Source: Rummeliibacillus suwonensis (lineage in GTDB: Bacteria > Bacillota > Bacilli > Bacillales_A > Planococcaceae). From it: 64,000 nt of DNA. Shown here piece by piece: positions 52,417-61,389 of the stretch. The position numbers and the translations under genes were made by a program. Under the pieces are notes generated by a model, which was not told where the DNA came from, made no database searches, and saw nothing but the letters and a program-made list of their open reading frames with translations. Where the stretch lies: assembly GCF_007896435.1 (NCBI RefSeq), contig NZ_VCBL01000001.1, positions 1,884,271-1,948,270 on the forward strand, read 5' to 3'. Every line of letters begins with the position of its first letter. The first letter of the stretch is position 1.

Positions 52417-53196
52417 TTATGATTTCAAAACTAAAAGCGGTCTCTCATTCCGCCATATGCATTCAACAGGGGTTTCAAAAAATGCACTCAAATTTTTACT
52501 TGTGAGCATCTCTTTTGTTTGACCTTTCGCAAACACTTCCCCTTTTTTTAATAACAATGCATGTTTGAATTCGGGCAAAATTTCTTCTACATGGTGGGTT
52601 ACATAAATAATAGTTGGACCACCCTCCATTTTCGCAATCTTCGCAATCGTTTTAAGAAGAGCCTCCCTTGCAATAAAATCAAAACCTGTGGCTGGCTCAT
52701 CCAAGATTAACAACTCTGGATCTCCCATTAATGCACGTCCAAGTAAAATACGCTGTTTTTCACCTTGTGACAATGTTTCATACTCTCGATCTGCATATTC
52801 AATGGCACCCAATTGACGTAATAAATGAATCGCTTTTTCTCTTATTTCAGAAGTTGGCTTTTCGTATAAACCGATGGATGCATAGGCTCCACTTAAAACA
52901 ATTTCAAATGCGCTATCTAAAGGGTTCAGCTTTGCTTGAAATCCTGCTGAAACAATACCTATTTTACGTCGTAATTGATCGCCTAGAATCGATTTTCCAA
53001 AAGTTTTTCCAACAACCTCAACTTGACCGCTTGTTGGAAAATAATAAGCGCAAAGCATATTTAACAATGCTGTTTTTCCTGCACCATTTAATCCATATAA
53101 TACCCAATGTTCCCCCTTTTCAATCTCCCAATCTATATGTTGTAATATCCATTTTTCCTCTCTTCTTAACGAAACATCTTGTAAATGTAAAACCAT
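52417..53196 (-). CDS. ABC transporter ATP-binding protein, YlmA-like
   Basis: 259 residues: Walker A YGLNGAGKTALLN, signature LSQGEKQRILLGRAL, Walker B LLILDEPATGFDF, switch VTHHVEEILPEFKHALLL. Soluble, with no partner permease alongside, like YlmA of Bacillus subtilis. AAAGAAGATGTTTTA before the ATG gives a modest ribosome site. Role unknown. 48 nt downstream of the LysE gene and possibly co-transcribed with it. Confidence 0.85.
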   Translation of the reverse strand: MVLHLQDVSLRREEKWILQHIDWEIEKGEHWVLYGLNGAGKTALLNMLCAYYFPTSGQVEVVGKTFGKSILGDQLRRKIGIVSAGFQAKLNPLDSAFEIVLSGAYASIGLYEKPTSEIREKAIHLLRQLGAIEYADREYETLSQGEKQRILLGRALMGDPELLILDEPATGFDFIAREALLKTIAKIAKMEGGPTIIYVTHHVEEILPEFKHALLLKKGEVFAKGQTKEMLTSKNLSAFFETPVECIWRNERPLLVLKS

Positions 53197-53244
53197 TAAA
53201 ACATCTTCTTTCCCTCATTTGTATTAATATATTAAAATAATATA

Positions 53245-53871
53245 TCAATGCCTTTCTAAAGCTAATTTAATACCAAATCCTACTAATACAGAGCCTGTAA
53301 CGCCCTCAATCGCCATTTGAGTCCGTCTCTTCATCATAAAGCTTCGAATAGCGTTCAAAAGAAGAATATAAAGAACGAACCAAATAGCTGTTAATGCAAT
53401 ATACGTTAAGCCCATCCATACAAACGGTAAAAATGAATGATCATGAGCATCAACAAATTGAGGAAGAAAAGTTAAAAAGAAAACAGCTACTTTTGGATTT
53501 AGTAAATTGGTTAAAAATCCTTGCTTGAAACACGGACGATCATTAGACTTTCTTTCCTTTTCTTGAAGCAATGCATTCTCTATCTTTTGATTTCGAATGG
53601 AAATAAATGATTTGACTCCCAAATAAATTAAATAGGCGCCACCAACATATTTAAAAATAGAAAATACAAATGCGGATTTTGTAATAATTGCTGATAATCC
53701 AACAACCGCAGCAAACGTGTGTATGAGCAATGCACAACATGTTCCGAATACGGTCTTTAGTCCACCCTTTTTCCCCAATGTCAGCGTATTTTTGGTTGCG
53801 ATAGCAGTATCAGGACCAGGCAGAAGAATAAGAAGAATGCACATTGTCACAAACAGCCAATACTGATGCAT
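53245..53871 (-). CDS. LysE family amino acid exporter
   Basis: 208 residues, about six membrane helices, with the LysE/RhtB motif LLPGPDTAIATKNTLTLGKKGGLKTVFGTC. AGAGGTGATAAG precedes ATG 53871 (frame open to 53892). A weaker CodY-like match (ttttatCAGAAAATT, 53901-53915) lies just upstream. Substrate probably an amino acid; not determinable here. Confidence 0.9.
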   Translation of the reverse strand: MHQYWLFVTMCILLILLPGPDTAIATKNTLTLGKKGGLKTVFGTCCALLIHTFAAVVGLSAIITKSAFVFSIFKYVGGAYLIYLGVKSFISIRNQKIENALLQEKERKSNDRPCFKQGFLTNLLNPKVAVFFLTFLPQFVDAHDHSFLPFVWMGLTYIALTAIWFVLYILLLNAIRSFMMKRRTQMAIEGVTGSVLVGFGIKLALERH

Positions 53872-54172
53872 CTTATCACCTCTTTCTTTCAATACTTAGA
53901 TTTTATCAGAAAATTTTAAAATAAATATCCTTTTATTTTATTTATTTTTCAAAAATTATATTAATATATTTAATTCAGAAAATCTGACAGAAATCAGATG
54001 ATATCAATCTCGTATTAATATCAATACTTATTGTTTTATATTCATACAATTCCGAATATATAGGAATATAAAATTATTATAATTTATGGTTTAGAAGATT
54101 GTATTCATCTTATTTTCAAAGGAGACAGATGATATACATTCTATTAAATAAGTAGCACAAGGGGGTTTTTAT

Positions 54173-55003
54173 ATGAAAAAAATACTTTTAGCTTTTCTAG
54201 TCATTCTATCTGTCGTCCTATCTGCATGCGAAGAAACTGGAAGTGTCGATTCTGATAACGGCACATCTACAATTGAAAAGATTAAGAAAAGTAAAAAAAT
54301 CGTGATCGGTACGGCTCCTGGTTATGCACCTTTTGAGATGACTGATTTGAAAGGAAAATATGTTGGTTACGATATCGATACGGCAAAAGCAATTGGAAAA
54401 GCGCTTGATGCAAAAGTTGAATTTAAAGAATACTCTTTTGATGGTTTAATCGCTGCTCTTCAAGTTGGAGAAATCGATATGATTATTTCTGGGATGACAA
54501 TAACCGGTCCACGCGCTTTATCTGTCAGTTTTGCCAATCCATACTTTAAAACAAAACAGGTAGCACTCGTGCCGAATACAGATACAACGACTAAAGTATG
54601 GACCGACTTAGACAAAAAAGGAAAGAAGATTGCTACAGTCGTAGGGACAACTGGACAACTTATTACCAAAAATACATTTAAGAATGCCGAAATTAAAGAT
54701 TATAAAGAAATGGCCGCTGCTGCACTAGCTATGATCTCTGGCCAAATCGATGGGGTCATTTATGATGAATCTTCCGTTCGTATTTGGAATAAACAAAATG
54801 GTAAATCTAGAGTCATTGACAATCAAATTTCAGCTGAGAATTTAGGGATTGCTGTAAAACATGATGATTTAAAAACGATTCAATGGCTGAATTCATTCTT
54901 ATATAGCTATATTGACGGTCCAGAGGAATTAAAATCTAGAAATTATTGGTTTGAAAATGATGAATGGTACGACAATATTAATAATAAAGTGGAAGCCGAA
55001 TAA
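54173..55003 (+). CDS. Amino acid ABC transporter substrate-binding lipoprotein
   Basis: 276 residues. Lipobox VLSAC (Cys19), then a SBP_bac_3 domain: KIVIGTAPGYAPFEMTDLKGKYVGYDIDTAKAIGKALDA, LIAALQVGEIDMIISGMTIT, ATVVGTTGQL. The class binds polar or basic amino acids. GGGGGTTTTTAT before the ATG. Followed by an intercistronic hairpin, the permease gene and a wrecked ATPase gene. Confidence 0.95.
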   Translation: MKKILLAFLVILSVVLSACEETGSVDSDNGTSTIEKIKKSKKIVIGTAPGYAPFEMTDLKGKYVGYDIDTAKAIGKALDAKVEFKEYSFDGLIAALQVGEIDMIISGMTITGPRALSVSFANPYFKTKQVALVPNTDTTTKVWTDLDKKGKKIATVVGTTGQLITKNTFKNAEIKDYKEMAAAALAMISGQIDGVIYDESSVRIWNKQNGKSRVIDNQISAENLGIAVKHDDLKTIQWLNSFLYSYIDGPEELKSRNYWFENDEWYDNINNKVEAE

Positions 55004-55012
55004 CACAAGCAC

Positions 55013-55056
55013 GGAAGAAAGTATAAATACCATTCTTACTTTCTTCCTTTTTCTAT
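55013..55056 (+). terminator. Intercistronic terminator after the binding-protein gene
   Basis: GGAAGAAAGTA (55013-55023) pairs with TACTTTCTTCC (55037-55047), followed by TTTTTCTATTTTT. Partial termination here would keep the binding protein in excess over the permease. Confidence 0.75.
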
Positions 55057-55081
55057 TTTTCCAAAAAGGGGGTACAACTTT

Positions 55082-55744
55082 ATGATTTATCAACCAGACT
55101 GGAGTATTATCACAAATAATCTAGGCATATTTTGGGGGGGTTTGCTGTTAACTCTTCGAATTTCAGCACTTTCTTTACTTTTGGCAATCCCAATCGGCAT
55201 CATCGTTGGTATAGGCCGCATTTCTAAAAATCGCTTCGTCAACTTTGTTGCCTCTGCCTACGTAGAGATTATGCGAGGTATACCACTAATTGTTATTCTT
55301 ATTTGGATATATTTCGTATTGGGCCAGTTTTTAAAATTAGGTTCTTTTTGGGGGTCTATCGTCTCTTTAGCTATTTTCTCGGGCGCATTTATAGCTGAAA
55401 TCGTTAGAGGCGGTATTCAATCTATTCCTAAAGGACAAATGGAAGCTGCGAGGTCGTCAGGTATGACGCATTTTCAGGCTATGAAATTTATTATACTTCC
55501 ACAAGCTTTTCGAAAAACACTTCCCCCTATGGCATCACAATTTATTCTGTTAATAAAAGATTCTTCCCTTGTATCCACGATCTCAGCAGTTGATTTAACA
55601 TTAAAAGCGACTAACTTAGCAGCCATATCGTATCGTTATATTGAAATATGGTCATTTGTAGCAGTCGTCTATTTTGCTGTAACGTTTACATTATCATTGA
55701 TCATTCGACAATTTGAGAAAAGGCTATTAAAAAATGAATTCTAG
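55082..55744 (+). CDS. Amino acid ABC transporter permease (HisM type)
   Basis: 220 residues, about five membrane helices. The EAA loop EAARSSGMTHFQAMKFIILPQAFRKTLPP marks a binding-protein-dependent permease, and RGIPLIVILIWIYF is typical of polar amino acid transporters. AAAGGGGGTACAACTTT precedes ATG 55082. Intact, although its ATPase partner gene downstream is not. Confidence 0.95.
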   Translation: MIYQPDWSIITNNLGIFWGGLLLTLRISALSLLLAIPIGIIVGIGRISKNRFVNFVASAYVEIMRGIPLIVILIWIYFVLGQFLKLGSFWGSIVSLAIFSGAFIAEIVRGGIQSIPKGQMEAARSSGMTHFQAMKFIILPQAFRKTLPPMASQFILLIKDSSLVSTISAVDLTLKATNLAAISYRYIEIWSFVAVVYFAVTFTLSLIIRQFEKRLLKNEF

Positions 55745-55760
55745 AGGGGAAGAATCTATT

Positions 55761-56450
55761 ATGATAACTATTAAAAATGTTTCGAAAAGCTTGGAAAAAG
55801 TAGAGTTTTACAAAAATATTAATCTAACTATTAATAAATCGAACGTAATAGGTTTCTAGCGGTGAAGGGAAATCTACACTGATTCGTATCATAAATGCAT
55901 TGGAAGAGATCGACCAAGGTGACATTATTATTGAGGGTATTTCGATTCATCAAAAAAGAACTGATATGAATAAACTTCAAACACATATCAGGTTTGCTTT
56001 CAAAGTTTTAACCTATATCCATTTTTAACCGCCTGGAGAATGTTACAATTGCGCCTATTCAAGTAAAAGGTATTAAAAAGGAAAAGGCAATTGTGAAAGA
56101 GAAAGAACTACTTACGTCACTGGGACTGGAAGACAAATTTAATGTATATCCCTTCCGCTTATCAGGTGGACAGCAACAACGGGTGGTCATTGCAAGAGCG
56201 CTTGCAATGGAGCCACATGTTAGCTTTTTGATGAACCAACTTCAGCGTTAGACCCCAAAATGGTTCAAGAAGTCTTAGACGCTATTCGAGAATTGGCTAA
56301 CATCGGGATGACAATGATTGTTGTAACTCATGAGATGGAATTTGCTAAAGAAATTTGCAGTAAATTATTTTTATGGCTGAAGGTCAAATCATAGAAATTG
56401 CTCCCCACCTGATGAAAGAAAATAGCTATCAAAACTTAGGAATAGCAAAA
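55761..56450 (+). pseudogene. Amino acid ABC transporter ATP-binding protein, multiply frameshifted
   Basis: In the three forward frames successive pieces of one GlnQ-type ATPase can be read: start MITIKNVSKSLEKVEFYKNI, then broken Walker A SGEGKSTLIRIINALEEID, Q-loop region FQSFNLYPFL, LENVTIAPIQVKG, signature LSGGQQQRVVIARALAMEP, Walker B remnant [31 protein letters not shown] and [11 protein letters not shown]. Frame changes fall near 55853, 56000, 56033, 56225 and 56370. At least four single-base indels in 690 bp, while all neighbours are intact, means gene decay rather than one error. Confidence 0.85.
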
Positions 56451-56489
56451 CGCACGAATACCAGTCACTCAGTATCCGTGCGTTTTGAT
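56447..56489 (+). terminator. Terminator of the amino acid ABC operon
   Basis: AAAACGCACG and CGTGCGTTTT pair, with inner ATAC/GTAT around CAGTCACTCA; T run on the plus strand. Confidence 0.8.
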
Positions 56490-56536
56490 TGTTACTTTTT
56501 TGATTTTCAAAGAGACTAATGGACAAACTTTATAAA

Positions 56537-56719
56537 TTAACCAGCCAATTCATGTTTGACAACTTCGTATGCTTGACAAATAGATTCTATTCTTTCGGCA
56601 GTTTCATACTGAATCAGGTCATGTGCAATTTGATAAAGGTCTGCATTATCGTGTTCAGCAAGGTTCCTAAGAATTTCTGCTTCAATCTTGCTTACGTAAA
56701 ATTCTATTCGACTGTCCAT
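56537..56719 (-). CDS. Hypothetical small helical protein, 60 residues
   Basis: Not recognised. GGGAGAGTGTGAAC precedes ATG 56719 (GTG 56725 is an alternative). The product is acidic and wholly helical, with no membrane segment, and is probably a small regulator or structural protein. Isolated between two terminators or gaps. Confidence 0.65.
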   Translation of the reverse strand: MDSRIEFYVSKIEAEILRNLAEHDNADLYQIAHDLIQYETAERIESICQAYEVVKHELAG

Positions 56720-56725
56720 GTTCAC

Positions 56726-57064
56726 ACTCTCCCTTAATCATTATTTATATAAAATCTTGTTGTTTCTCATTTCTTATGTACCTTTATATTACAACGTCAG
56801 ACATCACATAGCTAGCCTTTTGTTCTATTTTCCTTCCTAATTGTGTCAGACATTTGACATTCATACTATTTTGCTGTATGTGATCGTTTACATTGTATAT
56901 ACACTAAATTTTCTGAATCATTGTACTTACATACAGGAATATATGTTCTTATAATTAGATGTAGCTAGGCGATTCTAAATCGGCTTAAAAATTCAAAAGT
57001 TCAGCTCTCTTTCTGGTGATCAAAAAACTCAGCATATCGTTAAAACATAACCATGATATAAAAT
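56726..57064. other. AT-rich gap without recognised features
   Basis: No family A or B repeat, no coding frame and no clear promoter beyond the presumed one for the 60-residue protein. Confidence 0.5.
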
Positions 57065-57094
57065 AAAACGGTTACTCAGTAGAACAACCGTTTT
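57065..57094 (-). terminator. Terminator of the ycgR-ycgQ operon
   Basis: AAAACGGTT and AACCGTTTT, 9-bp perfect stem. The minus strand continues TTTTATTTTAT. Confidence 0.85.
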
Positions 57095-57107
57095 AGAAAT
57101 TCCATTA

Positions 57108-57983
57108 TTATTTTTTAGCTTTAACATTAGGATTATCATAACCTCTAAACGTATAAGGTTCATCAGGTTTTTCAGTATTCTCTATCTTCGTCACTTTTAA
57201 ATATGGAATATTGGATTTGAATGGTTGATAGTAAATGGTAGAAAGCTTCCCTTCTACATTTACCCACTGATCATTTTTAAATGATTGACCCTTAGGTAAT
57301 TGCACAAGCATGCCATAAACGCCGGCATCTGCAACACAGTGGATCACACCAAAACGCAACACAAATACCTGATTCTTACCCAATTCGTTTTTCTCGCCAT
57401 GATAGATGAAACCTTTATAGGAAACTGTTTTCCCCATAAATTTGCCAGAAAAATTATATAAAGTTTCCATTCCCATTAAAAAGTTATCATCATTCAAGGC
57501 AACGGGGTCCATTTTAGAAAACTCATCTAATTCCTGTTGCATTAAATCTAAATAGCCGTCTTTTCCAAAGAAAACACTTGTATCAGGTTTTAAATATTGA
57601 GGCTTGATAAATTGATCCCCTTTTTGAAGAGTGTTCAAAGATTGGAATGAAAATCCCTTTGATTTGACAACTGTTGAATCAAGTGTTGCAATTGGCAAGC
57701 ATAATCCTGTTACTAAAGGAAAGACAAAAATGGCATAAAACAGAATTCTTCTATACCAAGGTTTGTCGTTTTCATGCTCATGATCATGACCGCAATCACA
57801 TTCAATTTCAGTATTTCCCTTAGCCATATTCACGATTTGCACAATTGTCAAGACAGCAAACAATATAATGCCTAAAATATTGATATATTGATATTTCATA
57901 TTAATGTATTTCGCATTATCGCCTGAAGCATAGAGGTAATAAAAGAAATACGTGAATCCCATTAAGATCAAGGCTCGGATCAT
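57108..57983 (-). CDS. ycgQ: TIGR03943 family membrane protein, YcgQ-like
   Basis: 291 residues. Two N-terminal membrane helices (about 3-15 and 32-50), a His/Asp/Glu-rich loop (ECDCGHDHEHEND, about 58-70), another helix (about 78-100), then an extracellular beta-rich domain of about 180 residues with FVLRFGVIHCVADAGVYGMLV, diagnostic of the family. AGGAGGGGGATAACG before the ATG, 13 nt after ycgR. It acts with the YcgR permease; the substrate is unproven, and the His-rich loop suggests a metal. Confidence 0.9.
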   Translation of the reverse strand: MIRALILMGFTYFFYYLYASGDNAKYINMKYQYINILGIILFAVLTIVQIVNMAKGNTEIECDCGHDHEHENDKPWYRRILFYAIFVFPLVTGLCLPIATLDSTVVKSKGFSFQSLNTLQKGDQFIKPQYLKPDTSVFFGKDGYLDLMQQELDEFSKMDPVALNDDNFLMGMETLYNFSGKFMGKTVSYKGFIYHGEKNELGKNQVFVLRFGVIHCVADAGVYGMLVQLPKGQSFKNDQWVNVEGKLSTIYYQPFKSNIPYLKVTKIENTEKPDEPYTFRGYDNPNVKAKK

Positions 57984-57996
57984 CGTTATCCCCCTC

Positions 57997-58866
57997 CTAA
58001 ACTAGCATAGAGCTGATAAATACGAAAATGATGATATACAAAATCAGCACTGCAATGAATTTTTTCTTGAATGTTTGAAGCATCATTAACAAATTCTTGA
58101 TATCGACCATTGGACCGATCAATAAGAACGCTACTAACGCAGATGTTGAAAATGTGCCCCTGAAGGATGCAGCAATAAATGCATCCGCCTCTGAACAAAG
58201 AGATAATATAAAGGCTAATGCCATCATAACGAGTGATGAGGTTGCTTTCGTTTGACCCAGTTCCATCAATACAGACGTTTTAACAAAAATTTGCATAGAC
58301 GCAGCAATAAATGCACCGATGATCAAATATTTACCAACAGAAAAGAATTCCTCCACCGCATGATTTAATGTACCCATAAATTTTTGCCAAAGTGTTTGCG
58401 CATGCTCATGATGATGGTCATGCTCATCCTCATCTAAAAGTTGAGTATCTTTGTATTGGAAAGATAAAATTAAACCTATCACAAAAGCGATTAAGAGAGC
58501 TAATCCACCACGATACCATACCATCTGCCAGCTATTTCCGAATGCAATAAATGTAGAAAATAAAACAATCGGATTAATAATTGGTCCCGTTAACATAAAC
58601 GGAATAGCTACATGTAAGGGAACACCCTTTTTCAGTAATCGATGAACAATCGGAATGATCCCGCATTCACATGCAGGGAACAAAGCACCGATGACTGTTC
58701 CATACAAAACACCTAGTACTCTATTTTTAGGTACAACTTTAGCAATCATCTGCTCCGTTACAAACATCTGAATAAATCCTGATATAAAAACGCCTATCAG
58801 TACAAAAGGTAGCGCCTCTATAATGATACTGATAAAGATTGTATTTAATTGCAAGAATGTAGACAC
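57997..58866 (-). CDS. ycgR: Putative permease YcgR (UPF0718/ArsP_1 family)
   Basis: About 289 residues, eight membrane helices: EALPFVLIGVFISGFIQMF, FPACECGIIPIVHRLLKKGVPLHVAIPFMLTGPIINPIV (the CECG motif of the family), LCSEADAFIAASF. A His-rich cytosolic loop (DEDEHDHHHEH) lies between helices 4 and 5. I prefer GTG 58866, 10 nt after AAGAAGG; the frame continues to 58962 but the extra part is basic and lacks a ribosome site. First gene of the ycgR-ycgQ pair. Confidence 0.9.
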   Translation of the reverse strand: MSTFLQLNTIFISIIIEALPFVLIGVFISGFIQMFVTEQMIAKVVPKNRVLGVLYGTVIGALFPACECGIIPIVHRLLKKGVPLHVAIPFMLTGPIINPIVLFSTFIAFGNSWQMVWYRGGLALLIAFVIGLILSFQYKDTQLLDEDEHDHHHEHAQTLWQKFMGTLNHAVEEFFSVGKYLIIGAFIAASMQIFVKTSVLMELGQTKATSSLVMMALAFILSLCSEADAFIAASFRGTFSTSALVAFLLIGPMVDIKNLLMMLQTFKKKFIAVLILYIIIFVFISSMLV

Positions 58867-58962
58867 GTTTTTAAAACCTTCTTTTCTATCTCTTTCATAA
58901 CATATGCATTTTACTCTTTTTGTTATTGAAAAGGAAGTATTGCTTTCTATTTTCCTTTTCAT

Positions 58963-59375
58963 ATAGACTATATGTTAAAAGATTTGGTTGCATTAAAAAT
59001 ATCCAACCTCTACTTATTAAAAGCAGAGACATTTAAGAAAGTATGTATAACAAATGTTTTGATTAAGAAAAGAATAGAAGAAATATGTGAACATAAAATA
59101 ATTTCACTGAACAATACTTGTTCAAAGATAAAGTAGATTTCAAAAATAAAAATGCGAGGGAGGAATGGTCTTTGTATGTACAGGTAAAAATCCACGGCAA
59201 TTTCTATCAGAAAAAAGGAACAAAAATCCAGTAGAAAATATAGAGCAATATAAGTTCGTAACCTACCATGGAAAGCTTAGCGGATTTTTACCGTAGAAGG
59301 GAAAGTGAATGATTGCTTGCAAAGTTTATGACTGATGCAAAATAGTTATATTAAGAATTTTTCACTAAAAGGATA
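58963..59375. other. Gap between ycgR and the zinc-ribbon gene
   Basis: AT-rich. A 43-codon plus-strand frame (59165-59296) starts MVFVCTGKNPRQF after GGGAGGA, but spacing to the ATG is too short and I do not recognise it. Nothing else seen. Confidence 0.4.
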
Positions 59376-59681
59376 TTACCACAAGGCTTCCTCTTTGTTA
59401 CTTAGTTTTATAATATATGGCACGCATAAAAGTAACAAAACATAAGTCAATAATCCAACAGTAAGGATAGACCATAAAGGAAAGTTAAAAGAAACTAAGG
59501 GTACATAAATTGAAGTGATCAGTATACCAAACAAACTTATTAGATTTCTTGACTTTACAGAAATGTATTGATAAGAATGACAGTTCGAGCATTTTAATTT
59601 ACGCTTAAAAGAAATCATTTGAAAAAATGTTTCTCTCCAACTCCACTTATGTCCACAATGCTGACAAATTGGCATATTCAT
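59376..59681 (-). CDS. TIGR04104-type zinc-ribbon membrane protein
   Basis: 101 residues: N-terminal CQHCGHKWSW and CSNCHSYQYIS zinc ribbon (about residues 4-42) followed by two membrane helices (about 48-68 and 71-93). AGAAGGG stands before ATG 59681; the longer frame to 59729 has no signal. Small proteins of this build are common in Bacillales; function unknown. Confidence 0.8.
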   Translation of the reverse strand: MNMPICQHCGHKWSWRETFFQMISFKRKLKCSNCHSYQYISVKSRNLISLFGILITSIYVPLVSFNFPLWSILTVGLLTYVLLLLCVPYIIKLSNKEEALW

Positions 59682-59739
59682 CAAAATCCCTTCTATTCTG
59701 ATATTTTTTAAAAATTTTAGAGGCAACATGGTATCAAAT

Positions 59740-59888
59740 AAAGTGAAACTTCACACAGAATGAGATTTCTTTATCTCCATTCTGCGTTAGCTGAAACAAT
59801 CAGGTTTTACACGTAGTTGATCCCACACATTCTGCTTTTTGCTTGCAGCTTGAAACTGTAAGTCCTACTTACCCGTTGCGATGGCTAA
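59740..59888 (+). repeat. Family A repeat, copy A10
   Basis: TAAAGTGAAACTTCAC, CAGAATGAG hairpin with CTCCATTCTG, TTAGCTGAAACAATCAGG, and a degenerate right arm ending at CCGTTGCGATGGCTAAA. It ends within 5 nt of the YunG-family stop at 59891. Confidence 0.65.
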
Positions 59889-59890
59889 AA

Positions 59891-60250
59891 CTAAAAATGA
59901 TATGTAACATTTTTTAAAACTTTTTGCTTTAATATTGTATATTGCTTTTCATTTGTATTCATATACACTTCGCTTCGATTTGATAATGTATTATTATATT
60001 CAATGGGCGTTTCAAATTGTGATTCAGTGAAATCATATCTCTTGCCATTGATGATGTTATAGAAATGCCAGTTTCCTTGAATCTTTGTTTTCGCTATATC
60101 GCCTTCTAGCATTTCATTAACAATCAATGCAGTTACTCCACACTGTCCTTTGGCAGGATTTTGTCTTGTCCATTTAGAACTTGTATCAATTGACCAAGAT
60201 TTATACAATGCTTTTTTGAGTTCTAAAATTTTCTCCTCTATTTCTTCCAA
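59891..60250 (-). CDS. YunG family protein
   Basis: 119 residues: KSWSIDTSSKWTRQNPAKGQCGVTALIVNEMLEGDIAKTKIQGNWHFYNIINGKRYDFTESQF matches the YunG pattern, including the Cys (QCGVTA) and HFYN. Start TTG 60250 after AAGGAGTGAAGAAGCAAT. The fold resembles a papain-like or transglutaminase core but activity is not known. Confidence 0.85.
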   Translation of the reverse strand: MEEIEEKILELKKALYKSWSIDTSSKWTRQNPAKGQCGVTALIVNEMLEGDIAKTKIQGNWHFYNIINGKRYDFTESQFETPIEYNNTLSNRSEVYMNTNEKQYTILKQKVLKNVTYHF

Positions 60251-60335
60251 ATTGCTTCTTCACTCCTTAAATAGTAGTGAGGAATCTGCTCAAAATAATC
60301 TATTTTCTAGAATGTTTAATAGTATAATTTCTGTT

Positions 60336-60528
60336 CGAGCATGGTGATTATCCAATTTAATCTATGAGAATGGGGAGATTCGTTGATTTCTGCTCCGACT
60401 TGCTTGCTTTCCTATGGGAGTCGAGCAAGCCGCAGCGAAGATCTATATAAATGACGCTAAAATACAGGGTTTTTCAAAAATCACGCCAAACAAGCATCCT
60501 AGTTTTGGTGAATCAACATGTGTAAAAT
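60336..60528 (+). mobile_element. Family B MITE-like repeat, short copy B7
   Basis: Left end GAGCATGGTGATTATCC, interior CTCCGACTTGCTTGCTTTCC ... GAGTCGAGCAAGCCGCAGCG, right end GAATCAACATGTGT. Ends are eroded and no target duplication is clear. The right end is 3-7 nt from the racemase stop (60531). Confidence 0.7.
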
Positions 60529-60530
60529 TA

Positions 60531-61220
60531 TTATTCTAGTGCATGGTGAACGGATTCGATGGCGTGAATTTTAGTTGTATCAAATATTGGAACCTCAGAA
60601 TCTTCCTGTTTTACAAGTAATCCAATTTCTGTACAGCCCAAGATGATGCCTTCTGCTCCCTTATCGATCAAACGTTTGATAGCTTTTTTAAAGTATTCCC
60701 TAGATGATTGTTGAATTTTCCCCAAACATAATTCTTCATAAATCACTTTGTTGATAAATTCTCGATCCTCTTTATCGGGTATTAAAACCGCTATATCATT
60801 TGACTCTATCCGTGTTTTATAAAAATCCTGCTCCATTGTATATTTTGTTCCCAATAATCCTATGGTGTTTATATTTGATTTTTTGATTTGATTTGCGGTT
60901 GCATCAGCAATATGTAAAATTGGAATACTTATTTTTTCTTCCATATAATCAACAACTTTATGCATCGTATTCGTACAAATAACGATAAAATCTGCCCCGG
61001 CTTTTTCCAACGAAAAGGCAACATCACCTAAATATATACCGGCCTTTTCCCAATTTCCTTCCGCTTGATAACGTTCAATCTCTTCAAAATCTACACTGTA
61101 TAATAGACATTTCGCTGAATGTAATCCACCTAACCTTTTTTTAACTTCTTCATTAATGATTTGATAATATTCAACCGTTGACTCCCAACTCATTCCACCG
61201 ATAAGCCCTATTGTTTTCAT
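60531..61220 (-). CDS. Aspartate/glutamate racemase family protein
   Basis: 229 residues: TIGLIGGMSWESTVEYY, DFIVICTNTMHKV (first catalytic Cys) and GAEGIILGCTEIGLL (second Cys), the two-thiol PLP-independent amino acid racemase arrangement (RacX/YgeA class). GGGAGAGGATACAGTT before ATG 61220; an in-frame upstream extension to 61256 exists. Likely makes a D-amino acid. Monocistronic. Confidence 0.9.
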   Translation of the reverse strand: MKTIGLIGGMSWESTVEYYQIINEEVKKRLGGLHSAKCLLYSVDFEEIERYQAEGNWEKAGIYLGDVAFSLEKAGADFIVICTNTMHKVVDYMEEKISIPILHIADATANQIKKSNINTIGLLGTKYTMEQDFYKTRIESNDIAVLIPDKEDREFINKVIYEELCLGKIQQSSREYFKKAIKRLIDKGAEGIILGCTEIGLLVKQEDSEVPIFDTTKIHAIESVHHALE

Positions 61221-61389
61221 AACTGTATCCTCTCCCTTTAAAATGCCCATTCTCACTTGTAAGGTTTTGTCAAATATATTTTTGCCAAAGACAATAGTAT
61301 GTCTCTATCTTCTACATTTCGACAAAGAGGAAGAATTATCCTGTAGACTTTGTATTTTCTTTGAAATACTCCGTTATCTATGAAGCTGA

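Noticed and set aside
55761-56450. Sequencing error as the explanation of the broken ATPase gene
   Set aside because: At least four separate frame changes fall in one gene while more than fifty neighbouring frames are intact, so local decay is more likely; resequencing is still the decisive test.
59165-59296. 43-codon plus-strand frame MVFVCTGKNPRQF...
   Set aside because: GGGAGGA is only 0-1 nt from the ATG and the product is unrecognised; kept only as a note in the gap entry.
702-59888. CRISPR array or tandem repeat interpretation of the recurring sequences
   Set aside because: Copies are dispersed kilobases apart, 100-380 bp long and not separated by regular spacers; no cas genes.
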